A stretch of DNA of 64,000 nt, taken from NCBI RefSeq assembly GCF_023630205.1, contig NZ_JALPRR010000002.1, positions 612,899 to 676,898 of the forward strand, given 5' to 3'. Source of the DNA: Pontibacter ruber. GTDB taxonomy: Bacteria; Bacteroidota; Bacteroidia; Cytophagales; Hymenobacteraceae. Shown piece after piece: positions 19,801-26,736 of this stretch. Each line of letters starts with the position of its first letter. Position 1 is the first letter of the stretch. The notes beneath the pieces were generated by a model. It was not told the DNA's origin and ran no database searches. It saw only the letters and a program-made list of their open reading frames with translations. The translations under genes were made by a program, and so were the position numbers.

Positions 19801-20115
19801 GCGGATTTCCATTTCACTTCCTCGCTGCCGGTTCAGGTGCTTCGAGGTATGGCACCTCTACTTATACCTTATCTGGAGCAGGAGAACGATACGCCAAAGG
19901 TTAATGTAGCAAAAGATTCCCCGGCAGGTATGCAGTACGTAGCCGCAGAAAGATCGAAGTGTCTGTACTGCCCACCAGGTATACACAACACGCCTGTGGC
20001 TCCTAAACATGTTGGAGCTTTTGGAGTTGGATCAGGGGGATTTTACAATGAGAAGAAATATACGTTGCATACCCGGGTAACATTACTTTCCGGGAAAGGC
20101 GAGCACTCAAATTGA
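16858..20115 (+). CDS. Very large class A penicillin-binding protein (transglycosylase/transpeptidase)
   Basis: A 1085-aa bifunctional peptidoglycan synthase. One transmembrane helix lies near residues 24-45. The GT51 glycosyltransferase domain shows IENR with the catalytic Glu173 and GGSTLATQ (214-221), the counterpart of GGSTITQQ. The transpeptidase domain has all three active-site motifs: STAK (505-508, acyl-accepting Ser505), SIN (611-613) and KTGT (931-934). About 315 residues separate SIN from KTG, much more than in standard class A PBPs, owing to a basic, helix-rich insertion around 640-790. The C-terminal 60 residues contain a CxxC pair (CLYCPP) and look periplasmic and flexible. It is transcribed away from wzc and has no operon partner. 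Confidence 0.9.
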   Translation: MVVIKYRPTHTVRKERNRGTILKWMLFGMLLLLLGAAIAAVIHEARTSEWQARKISRYAATLTYQLDAGPSDAIVFPAQGPFDKRLGYVQLPQLLARVQSRGMEVVQQSKFSPALMAYTSRGLFAPYPEKTQAGLQITDYQGNPVYQFSYPGRVYASYDAVPSLIIQALLFIENRQLLAPDRPYMNPAIDWVRFSRAAMHQLAKSMGMQYPTIGGSTLATQIEKFRHSPEGITTSPRAKLQQMASASVRTYLAGPQTLATRQELVLSYINTLPLYGAPGYGEVHGLGDGLWVWFGSEFEQVNHLLSLPAATGDTLLAQGQALRQVLSLYIAQRRPSYFLSDRGRAELNALTGSYLRLLAANGQISPTLRDAGLAREVAFRNFSNNPVLAPSETDKGALMVRTHLSGMLGKSLYDLDRMDLAATTSLQHDLQEQVTSYLKRLNDPKYAQKVGLFGDKLLSPSRTKQVRYSFTLYERTPQGNLVRVQTDNTDQPFDLNEGSKLELGSTAKLRVLVTYLEVIAEIHERYAGKAAPVLRRALAEPQDNLTRWVLRYLLQAKDKSLPATLKAALERRYSANQNELFFTGGGMHTFRNYEYEVYDHSPTVHEAFLKSINLPFIRLTRDLVRYSIRQRVGNPASLLGNTHDPRRRQYLSRFADREGRMYLQRFWHKYKNKTDKERLHTLLRSMRLNPVRLATVHRFLYPETDSVSFEKMMRRRLPHVQKLTHKRIMELYHQLGPGAFNLSDQGYLSRVHPLELWLLDYTLHHPSATWADVIKDSQKTRQEVYAWLYRTRFKHARDSRIRTMLELDAFADIQQRWERLGYPFEQLVPSLATALGSSGDRPEALAELMGIVVNNGVRQRTLRIEGLHFAAQTPYETDLKWQPVAGEQVLAPEVAALVRETLQEVVDAGTARRIRGGMIGSDGKVLRMGGKTGTGDNRTVTLSTRGHRLASRAENRTATFVFYLGDRHFGTVTAFVPGRKAADFHFTSSLPVQVLRGMAPLLIPYLEQENDTPKVNVAKDSPAGMQYVAAERSKCLYCPPGIHNTPVAPKHVGAFGVGSGGFYNEKKYTLHTRVTLLSGKGEHSN

Positions 20116-20320
20116 GCAGGGCTGCTTAACTACGGATGCATTGCAAAAGAGCCCCTTTTACCCCGGAGAGTTGTACAAGTCATTCTACTTAAAAGTATCG
20201 ATAGCGTAGAGCTTTCCTTGAATTTCATTGATACGTATTTAGTAATGTACGCTGGCTTCTGGACAGGGAGAACAGACCTGATCATGCTTGACGTTTTAAC
20301 TGCTAATACGTGAGGGTAAT

Positions 20321-20530
20321 ATGGATAAAAAGAAGTTTTTGTGCAGGTGGGGAGACTGGGACGATCGAGCCATCAACTCCTATGAAACAAGGGAAGAGGA
20401 AGTATCAGAAGACTATTTTTCTGACCGAAACGGGTATGATACGGAAGACATTGAAGCGATTGACACCTTAGACGTTGGAGAGGAGTACGACGTATCTTCT
20501 GGAAATCAAACCATCATTCGAATAAAATAA
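20321..20530 (+). CDS. Small acidic hypothetical protein
   Basis: A 69-aa protein with many Asp and Glu residues, an aromatic N-terminal half (CRWGDWDD) and no signal peptide or membrane helix. I do not recognise a family. The ATG follows a 205-base gap after the PBP gene, and the reading frame has a plausible composition and ends just before the GNAT pseudogene, so it is probably a real cytoplasmic protein. It may be the first gene of a short transcript with the broken GNAT gene. Confidence 0.5.
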   Translation: MDKKKFLCRWGDWDDRAINSYETREEEVSEDYFSDRNGYDTEDIEAIDTLDVGEEYDVSSGNQTIIRIK

Positions 20531-20533
20531 AGA

Positions 20534-21036
20534 ATGGATTTTAACCTGAGGCCCAAGGCTCCGGAGGACCTGGATAGCCTGGTAAAGTATGCCAACAACT
20601 ACAACGTTGCCAGGAACATGGCAGATGTTTTATCCATCCTTATACCAAGGAAAATGGGAGGAACTTCATTGCCATAGCTAATCAATCAACTCCTCCACAT
20701 ATACTTGCAATAGAAGTTAATGGCGAGGCAGCAGGCGGTATCGGCCTACACCCGCAGCCGGACATCTACCGGAAGAATGCCGAACTGGGCTACTGGCTTG
20801 CAGAACCATACTGGGGGAACGGCATCATCTCCAGGGCTATTCCTCAGATGGTGGAGTAAGGTTTCAGTAACTGGGATGTCAGCCGCATCTTTGCCCGGCC
20901 CTTCGGGAGCAACAAAGGCTCCCAACGTGCTCTGGAAAAAGCAGGCTTTACGCTGGAAGCGCGGCTTAGCCAAACGTTTTACAAAAACGGTGAATACCAG
21001 GACGAGCTGATTTACGCCATCCGGCGCCCTGCCTGA
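20534..21036 (+). pseudogene. GNAT-family N-acetyltransferase, disrupted
   Basis: Two frames joined together encode a complete RimJ/RimL-like GNAT acetyltransferase of about 167 residues, starting MDFNLRPKAPEDLDSL. Recognisable parts are GGIGLHPQPDIYRKNAELGYWL, the acetyl-CoA loop region YWGNGIISRAI, and FGSNKGSQRALEKAGF near the C-terminus. The frame is lost at the T-run 20628-20631 (one base too few), and a TAA stop interrupts the second frame at 20857-20859, exactly where the family has a Tyr or Phe codon before GF. With two independent lesions this is a decayed gene rather than a sequencing error, although the T-run alone could be one. Confidence 0.82.
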
Positions 21037-21191
21037 GGCGGTGCCAGTGAGAAGGACTTTTACATGCTATAAAACGTGACTCTTTCCATCCCCTAAATTG
21101 CAATCACTCATCAACTAAATAGCCTCAGGTACTGTATAAAACAGGTTACTTCTCGTTAGCCTGAAGGTCGTTTTAATTTATACTTGAGCCT

Positions 21192-23783
21192 ATGACTACT
21201 CCTGGTGCCTTGCGTGCTGATACCACTCTGGATGCATTCCGCATTCTGGTAGGTACGCGCTATGAAATGTATAACAGCCTGTTCTCGTCGTTGCCGTTTC
21301 ATCGGGTCGAGAAAACAGGGGTGCTGCTCTCGCTGCTGGTGCTGCACTGCGAAGAAGGCTATCAGCGCCACCAGAGTCCGCAGGAGATCATCCAAAGCTT
21401 CTTCGCCCAGTACACCCACTACCGCACCGAACAGGAGCAGAACGATCTGCTTTTCCGTTTTGTGCAGTATGCAGAACGGCAGGTGGTGTTGTTTGACGCG
21501 CTAGAGGAGGCAGCCTTCCGGGAGACCCACGATATGCACGGTATGGGCACGCTGAAACAGCTTAGCGCCATGGTGCTGCAGGAGAAGGCAGAAGCGCAAC
21601 TGGCTGGGAAACTGCAGGATTTTGCAGTGAGACTGGTACTAACGGCTCACCCGACGCAGTTTTACCCGAGTAATGTGCTGGGCATTATCAACGACCTCTC
21701 GCAGGCCTTAGCTACAGACAATACTTCTTTAGCACATTCTTACCTGCGGCAGCTAGGCAAAACGCCTTTTTTCAAAAAAGAAAAGCCTACCCCTTACGAG
21801 GAAGCAGTCAGCCTGATCTGGTTCCTGGAAAATATATTTTACCATGCTGCCGGCAACGTGATCTCTTACTTGACGGCGCAGTTTCCGGAGGCAATTCGCC
21901 CGGGCTTCAAGGTGATCCGGATGGGCTTCTGGCCCGGAGGGGACCGGGACGGCAACCCCTTTGTGAAGGCAGGCACCACACTACAGGTGGCAGACGCTTT
22001 GCGGAGCGCGCTAATCCGGGCCTACTACCAGGATGTGCGCACGCTCAGGCGACGGCTGACTTTTAAAGGAGTAGAGAATTTAGTCAAAGAGCTGGAGACG
22101 AGGCTGTACAACAACCTGTTTGTGCCTGGCTACAAGCTGGACCTCAAACAGGAGGATATCCTAAACCCGCTGCGGGAAATAAGAAGGCTGCTGCTGGAAG
22201 AACATAACAGCCTGTTCTTAAACCTGGTAGAGGCACTGATCCTGAAAGTAGAGCTCTTCGGGCTGTTCTTCGCTTCCTTGGATGTCCGGCAGGATTCTTC
22301 GGTACACACGCAACTATACGAGGAGTTATCGCAGCGAACGGATCTGCTGCCAAAGGACTATGCGCAACTGCCGGAAAGTGAGAAGATAAATGCCCTGCTC
22401 AGTCTCAGGCAAAGTATAAATCCGGAGTTGTTCAAAGATGACGAACTGCTGCAGGATACGATACAAACAGTAGCAGCTATCCGGACAATACAGGAGCGTA
22501 ATGGCGAGGAGGGCTGCCACCGCTACATTATCAGCCACTGCACCAGCGCCCTGAATGTGCTGGAAGTTTATACGTTGTTCCGGCTGGGAGGCTGGCAAAA
22601 TGAAGCAGTAAGTATCGATATTGTTCCTCTGTTTGAAACCATTACGGACCTGCAAAATGCGGCGGATGTGATGCGGGAGCTTTATGAGCTTCAGGTGTAC
22701 AGAGACCACCTGAACCAGCGCAGCAATATGCAGACGATCATGCTCGGCTTCTCGGATGGCACCAAAGACGGTGGCTACCTGATGGCGAACTGGAGTATCT
22801 ACAAAGCGAAAGAGGCGCTGACGAAGGTAAGCCAAGAGTATGGCATAGAAGTGATCTTTTTTGACGGCAGGGGAGGTCCACCGGCACGTGGTGGAGGCAA
22901 AACGCAGCAATTTTACGCCTCGCTTGGCAACAACATTGCCAACAAGGAAATTCAGCTCACCATTCAGGGGCAGACGGTCAGCTCTAATTTCGGCTCCGTG
23001 GACGCTGCCCAATTCAACCTGGAGCAACTACTGCACGCCGGCCTCGGCAACACGTTGTTCGACCGCAAAGTACCCACCTTGACAGAGGATGAAAATCAAC
23101 TGCTGCAGGAACTGGCCGAGGAAAGCTACACCGCCTATACCGAGCTGAAGAACCACCCGGTTTTCCTGGAATACCTGAATTATGTGAGTCCACTGCGCTA
23201 CTACGGGGAAGCTAATATCGGCAGCCGCCCTTCCAAGCGCAAAGCCGGCAAACTGAACCTGGACGACCTGCGTGCCGTGCCCTACGTGGGCTCCTGGAGT
23301 CAGCTGAAACAGAACCTGCCCGGCTACTATGGCGTGGGCAAAGCGCTGGAGACACTTCATCAGAGAGGCCGGTGGCCAGAGTTGCAGGAACTCTACAAGC
23401 GCTCACTATACTTTAAAACTTTGCTGGATAATTGTGAAATGGCCATGAAAAAGTGCTTCTTCCCGGTAACGGCCTATTTGGCAGATCATCCGAAGTATGG
23501 TTCGCTCTGGAAGCAGATCTATGAAGAGTTTGAACGGACCAAGAAGTATGTTTTGCTGCTCGCAGAGGCGACGAGCTTAATGGCAGATAAGCCGCTGGAC
23601 GAGCTCTCCATTAATTTGCGGCAGCGCATCGAGTTGCCCCTGATCACGATCCAGCAATACGCCCTTGCCCGTATCCGGAGTCTGGAAGAGCAGGACCCGC
23701 AGCACCCGGGCAAGCAGGTATACGAAAAAATGGTAGTGCGCTGCTCCTTCGGTATCATCAATGCGGAAAGGAATTCGGCGTAG
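21192..23783 (+). CDS. ppc: Phosphoenolpyruvate carboxylase
   Basis: An 863-aa cytoplasmic enzyme that carboxylates PEP to oxaloacetate with bicarbonate, replenishing the TCA cycle. Key motifs are present: LTAHPT with catalytic His153, GFWPGGDRDGNPF (245-257), FSDGTKDGGY in place of the usual YSDSNKDAG, and the mobile-loop motif DGRGGPPARGGG (558-569), in which the Arg and Gly residues are kept. The C-terminus is RNSA instead of the very common RNTG/QNTG. The protein is slightly shorter than the E. coli enzyme (883 aa). It is monocistronic and converges on mnmE across a bidirectional hairpin. Confidence 0.95.
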   Translation: MTTPGALRADTTLDAFRILVGTRYEMYNSLFSSLPFHRVEKTGVLLSLLVLHCEEGYQRHQSPQEIIQSFFAQYTHYRTEQEQNDLLFRFVQYAERQVVLFDALEEAAFRETHDMHGMGTLKQLSAMVLQEKAEAQLAGKLQDFAVRLVLTAHPTQFYPSNVLGIINDLSQALATDNTSLAHSYLRQLGKTPFFKKEKPTPYEEAVSLIWFLENIFYHAAGNVISYLTAQFPEAIRPGFKVIRMGFWPGGDRDGNPFVKAGTTLQVADALRSALIRAYYQDVRTLRRRLTFKGVENLVKELETRLYNNLFVPGYKLDLKQEDILNPLREIRRLLLEEHNSLFLNLVEALILKVELFGLFFASLDVRQDSSVHTQLYEELSQRTDLLPKDYAQLPESEKINALLSLRQSINPELFKDDELLQDTIQTVAAIRTIQERNGEEGCHRYIISHCTSALNVLEVYTLFRLGGWQNEAVSIDIVPLFETITDLQNAADVMRELYELQVYRDHLNQRSNMQTIMLGFSDGTKDGGYLMANWSIYKAKEALTKVSQEYGIEVIFFDGRGGPPARGGGKTQQFYASLGNNIANKEIQLTIQGQTVSSNFGSVDAAQFNLEQLLHAGLGNTLFDRKVPTLTEDENQLLQELAEESYTAYTELKNHPVFLEYLNYVSPLRYYGEANIGSRPSKRKAGKLNLDDLRAVPYVGSWSQLKQNLPGYYGVGKALETLHQRGRWPELQELYKRSLYFKTLLDNCEMAMKKCFFPVTAYLADHPKYGSLWKQIYEEFERTKKYVLLLAEATSLMADKPLDELSINLRQRIELPLITIQQYALARIRSLEEQDPQHPGKQVYEKMVVRCSFGIINAERNSA

Positions 23784-23823
23784 AGAGATGGAGGTAGATA
23801 AGTAGAGAGATGGAGGTAGATAA
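23780..23823. repeat. 22-bp perfect tandem duplication at the ppc stop codon
   Basis: Two identical 22-bp units, 23780-23801 and 23802-23823, lie head to tail. The first includes the ppc stop codon TAG (23781-23783), so the duplication adds only untranslated sequence. It directly abuts the terminator hairpin. Confidence 0.9.
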
Positions 23824-23866
23824 TGAAATAAGCCGCCTCAGGTGGATGCGGCTTATTTCATTATCT
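23818..23866. terminator. Bidirectional terminator between ppc and mnmE
   Basis: A perfect 19-bp inverted repeat (arms 23818-23836 and 23848-23866) with an 11-base loop contains the GC core AAGCCGC/GCGGCTT. It is followed by T-rich sequence on the plus strand and lies between two convergent genes, so it can stop transcription from both sides. Confidence 0.85.
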
Positions 23867-23875
23867 ATCTAATTT

Positions 23876-25255
23876 TTACTTTCCGATGCAGAACTTCGTA
23901 AAAATATTATCCAGCAGATCATCCGTAGTGATCTCGCCTGTAATTTCACCCAAGCTATAAAGCGCGCGGCGGATATCGGCGGCAACTAAATCGCCGCTCA
24001 TACCCAGGCCGAGGCCGTTGAGCACATCATCCAGCGCTGCGTAGGTCTTGTTCAGGCTGTCGACGTGGCGCAGATTCGTCACGATGGTCTGCTGCTGGGT
24101 GTTGAGTTTGCCCAAGTTCACTTTTTCTACCAACGCCTGCTTCAGGTCATCCAGGTTAGCGCCTTCGGCTGCAGCGATCTGCACCATCCCATCTATACTT
24201 GCAAAGGCAGCAAGTACTGCAGGAGAGGCCTGATCTATCTTATTTGCCACCGGCAGTAGCGGCAGCTTCTTCGGGTTTAATCTTTCTAGCTCTGCCTGTA
24301 CTTCTTCCGGGGTGGCGTCGGTTACATCAAACAGGTAGATAATGAGAGACGACTGGCTCAGCTTCTGCATGGTTCGTTCCACACCAATGGCCTCTACCTT
24401 GTCGGTGGTCTCGCGCAGACCTGCCGTGTCGATGAAGCGGAAGGTAATGCCTTCTATGTTAATCTCGTCCTCAATAAAATCGCGCGTGGTACCCGGCACA
24501 TCCGATACGATGGCTTTCTCTTCGTTTAGTAACTGGTTGAGTAGGGTAGACTTACCTGCATTCGGCTTACCTACAATCACCGTTGGCACGCCGTTCTTGA
24601 TCACGTTGCCTAGTTCAAACGACTTCAGCAGGTCGCGGATAATGCGCTGTATGTTCAAAATGAGGGTGCGTAGTTGGTCACGGTCGGCAAACTCTACGTC
24701 TTCTTCGCCAAAGTCCAGTTCCAGTTCGATCATAGAGGCAAAGTGCACCAGTTCGGCCCGAAGTCGCTTGATATCCTTTGAAAAGCCGCCGCGCATTTGT
24801 TTCATGGCCACTTCATGGGAGAGAGCTGAATCGGAGGCGATCAGATCGGCTACGGCCTCGGCCTGTGCCAGGTCGAACTGACCGTTCAGGAAAGCGCGCT
24901 TTGTAAACTCACCGGCATTAGCCAGACGGGTCCCCTTTTGCAGGAGCAGCCTGATAATTTGCTGCACAATAAAGTCGGAGCCGTGGCAGGAGATCTCCAC
25001 CACATTCTCCTTGGTGTAAGAATGTGGCGCTATGAACAGCGACACCAGTACCTCGTCAATGATCTTTCCTTCGTCGCGGATGGTGCCGAAGTGTATGGTA
25101 TGGCTGGCTTGCTTTGTCAGGTCCTTGCCCCTGAAGACTGTATTGGTAATGCTTATTGCCTCCGGACCGGACAAGCGGATGACAGCAATGGCTCCTACTC
25201 CAGGTGCAGTGGCTACTGCTACAATCGTATCGTTTGTGGTGAGGTTATGTATCAA
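23876..25255 (-). CDS. mnmE: tRNA modification GTPase MnmE (TrmE)
   Basis: A 459-aa protein that together with MnmG installs the carboxymethylaminomethyl group at C5 of the wobble uridine. The N-terminal folate-binding domain (IAVATAPGVGAIAVIRLSG) is followed by a helical domain with the GTPase inserted: P-loop GKPNAGKS (229-236), the G2/K-loop VPGTTRD, G3 DTAG (276-279) and G4 NKID. The C-terminal CIGK (456-459) is the conserved CxGK that carries the essential Cys. Length matches the family. It is transcribed toward ppc. Confidence 0.97.
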   Translation of the reverse strand: MIHNLTTNDTIVAVATAPGVGAIAVIRLSGPEAISITNTVFRGKDLTKQASHTIHFGTIRDEGKIIDEVLVSLFIAPHSYTKENVVEISCHGSDFIVQQIIRLLLQKGTRLANAGEFTKRAFLNGQFDLAQAEAVADLIASDSALSHEVAMKQMRGGFSKDIKRLRAELVHFASMIELELDFGEEDVEFADRDQLRTLILNIQRIIRDLLKSFELGNVIKNGVPTVIVGKPNAGKSTLLNQLLNEEKAIVSDVPGTTRDFIEDEINIEGITFRFIDTAGLRETTDKVEAIGVERTMQKLSQSSLIIYLFDVTDATPEEVQAELERLNPKKLPLLPVANKIDQASPAVLAAFASIDGMVQIAAAEGANLDDLKQALVEKVNLGKLNTQQQTIVTNLRHVDSLNKTYAALDDVLNGLGLGMSGDLVAADIRRALYSLGEITGEITTDDLLDNIFTKFCIGK

Positions 25256-25440
25256 GGTAATAAAGGCTTATTTTCAATCCGAGTACAAAGGTACAATAAG
25301 TTAGGGAGGTTTTGAAGGAGAGGCTTTTAGTAGCAAGTTTTGATATGATTGTTTCTTGAGAGTATGTAAACAACTGCCTTTGCTGCGTAGTTGCTTCTGT
25401 TCCTCAGTCTTACTCACCTATAGCTTCATATTTACTTTTG

Positions 25441-25560
25441 GAGCGCTCACGGCCGCGGGGCCTCGTCCTCGGGCATCGCGCTGTCTAGCTTTCCTGCCTA
25501 ACGGCTGCCACTGTCGTGGCACCGGAAACCCAGAAGGCGCTCAACCCAAGGACTGGAAAC
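25441..25560. repeat. GC-rich block, probable dispersed intergenic element
   Basis: A 120-base segment rich in G+C and CpG stands out sharply from its AT-rich surroundings. It contains CGGCCGCGG and short inverted repeats such as CCACTGTCGTGG. Similar segments are, to my memory, common between genes in Hymenobacteraceae, but only one copy is present here, so the repeat status is inference. Confidence 0.4.
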
Positions 25561-25598
25561 GATACTACTTAGCTTGCCTATATGCAACTAGCACCATT

Positions 25599-25622
25599 GT
25601 AGGGACAGGTCGCGACCTGTCC
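25599..25622. repeat. Dispersed palindromic repeat, copy 1
   Basis: The perfect palindrome ACAGGTCGCGACCTGT (25605-25620), preceded by GTAGGG, forms the same 22-base unit as the copy at 29070-29091, which lies in the opposite orientation. Both are intergenic. Confidence 0.85.
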
Positions 25623-25681
25623 GCACTATACCAGCAGCAATGAAACTCATACTTCAAAGTATAGTAACAGCCAGTAAAGCT

Positions 25682-25710
25682 CCCCTCCTTAGTTAAGGAG
25701 GGGCAGGGGT
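25682..25710. repeat. CCCCTCCTT/AAGGAGGGG hairpin repeat, copy 1
   Basis: A 9-bp perfect inverted repeat with a 4-base loop is followed by CAGGGGT. The right arm plus tail, AAGGAGGGGCAGGGGT (25695-25710), recurs exactly at 26056-26071. Confidence 0.8.
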
Positions 25711-25740
25711 GGTTTGTACTTGGTATACGACTGTCATAGC

Positions 25741-25833
25741 ATGAGCCTCTTTGCTCGTGATGGGCTCATGTGGGCCTCCGGCCCAGTCGAGTCACAAACT
25801 CGACTTTATTGTAAGAAACGGGTTGCAAACCCG
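25741..25833. repeat. Array of consecutive small hairpins
   Basis: Inverted repeats follow each other closely: ATGAGCC/GGGCTCAT (25741-25769), GGGCC/GGCCC, AGTCGAGT/ACTCGACT (25785-25805) and CGGGTT/AACCCG (25819-25833). Together they make a strongly structured intergenic segment. No protein is encoded. Confidence 0.7.
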
Positions 25834-26022
25834 CGCCTGTAAAAGGAGAATGAAACGGCCCCACTTCTTAGGAAGGGGTGCTTGGAAAGCGAGGAAAGTA
25901 TAACTCCAGCTATAACAAAGGGGGGTATTCCTCTCCTAGGATGGGCTCAAGAATGTTTATACTTTAGCTGATCCATGTTGCACCCGCTAGTAGAAATAAC
26001 AGTGGAAAGAAGCAAGTATAAA

Positions 26023-26071
26023 ACACCCTCCTGTTTTGGGGTGTTCCCTCTATAAAAGGAGGGGCAGGGGT
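26023..26071. repeat. Hairpin and AAGGAGGGGCAGGGGT repeat, copy 2
   Basis: An AACACC.../...GGGTGTT hairpin is followed by the second exact copy of AAGGAGGGGCAGGGGT (26056-26071). The left arm pairing seen in copy 1 is degenerate here. Confidence 0.7.
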
Positions 26072-26077
26072 AAAACT

Positions 26078-26111
26078 AGCTCGGAACTCAGCACTCGTGA
26101 CTCAGAACTCG
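26078..26111. repeat. ACTCGGAACTC-type repeat, copy 1
   Basis: A segment built from permutations of CTCGGAACTC, CTCGTGACTC and CAGAACTCG. Two closely related copies lie at 53333-53367 and 53451-53482, the former inverted. Confidence 0.75.
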
Positions 26112-26114
26112 TTT

Positions 26115-26660
26115 TTACTTCTTCTCAAATTCCTGCCAGGTCATTCTTTTGTGATGGTTTTCGCCGAAGTATGTAAGGATTTTGGTAATGGTAGGTGCAT
26201 CAATGTATCCGGGAACCGGCGTCAGCATCTTCATTTCCTCGTCCAGGTATACCGTGGATGGATAACTCATCTGACCGTTCAATAAGGCTACTGCTAATTC
26301 GTGCGCTCTGTACTGCGGGTTATATTTATAGGTCTGGCCGTTCAGGGTAATTGGCTCTTTTCCTTCTGCATCCAGTTTTACAGCATAATAGTGCTTGTTT
26401 ACCGTAGCAGCCACCTTAGGGTCGGTAAAGGTAGATTTATCCATTTTCTTGCACCAGCCGCACCAGTCGGTATACACATCGATCAGAATCTTTTTAGGCT
26501 TCTGCTTCATCTTGGCAGCAGCCTCTTCTATTGTCAGCCATTTTATACTTTCTGCCGGGGTCTTGTCCGTTACGGGGGCAGGTATGGAAGTATAAAAAGT
26601 AAATCCGGAGATGGTGAAGTATAAAGCCAGCAGCGGCAGAAGAAGCAGTTTTCGGATCAT
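26115..26660 (-). CDS. Secreted thioredoxin-like protein (thioredoxin_7/DUF255 type)
   Basis: A 181-aa protein with a signal peptide or membrane anchor (LLLLPLLALYFTISGF). The thioredoxin active site CGWC sits in DVYTDWCGWCKKMDKSTF, followed by the variable YAVKLDAEGKEP strand and the cis-Pro segment MSYPSTVYLDEE. It should act as a periplasmic disulfide reductase or chaperone-like redox protein. The reading frame is open for another 67 codons upstream, but that part overlaps the permease gene and lacks sense as protein, so the ATG at 26658-26660 is chosen. It follows the metal transporter genes by 76 bases; co-transcription is likely, a functional link is unproven. Confidence 0.88.
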   Translation of the reverse strand: MIRKLLLLPLLALYFTISGFTFYTSIPAPVTDKTPAESIKWLTIEEAAAKMKQKPKKILIDVYTDWCGWCKKMDKSTFTDPKVAATVNKHYYAVKLDAEGKEPITLNGQTYKYNPQYRAHELAVALLNGQMSYPSTVYLDEEMKMLTPVPGYIDAPTITKILTYFGENHHKRMTWQEFEKK

Positions 26661-26736
26661 GACGGTTATGGATAGAAGTATAAATCTATAGTTTATGCGA
26701 TTCTGTAACAATCTGTTTAACGCATAAGATTCCGTT

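Larger units (their letters stand above)
25256..26114. other. Gene-free intergenic region with many hairpins and dispersed repeats
   Basis: About 860 bases between the mnmE start and the thioredoxin-like gene contain no credible gene. They hold a GC-rich block, a 16-bp perfect palindrome, four consecutive hairpins, two copies of an AAGGAGGGGCAGGGGT element and a GAGTTC-type repeat, each listed separately. A 95-codon plus-strand frame (25356-25643) crosses the GC-rich block and the palindrome and is not accepted as a gene. Confidence 0.75.

Noticed and set aside
25599..25622. Operator for a metal or stress regulator
   Set aside because: The perfect palindrome resembles an operator, but an identical inverted copy lies inside an operon away from promoters, so a dispersed repeat is the simpler explanation.
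25356..25643. 95-codon plus-strand reading frame upstream of the metal locus
   Set aside because: It runs through a GC-rich repeat block and a perfect palindrome; the protein has no fold-like pattern and is better explained as chance coding in a repeat.
25741..25833. CRISPR array
   Set aside because: The hairpins differ in sequence and spacing; there is no repeated unit with regular spacers and no cas gene.
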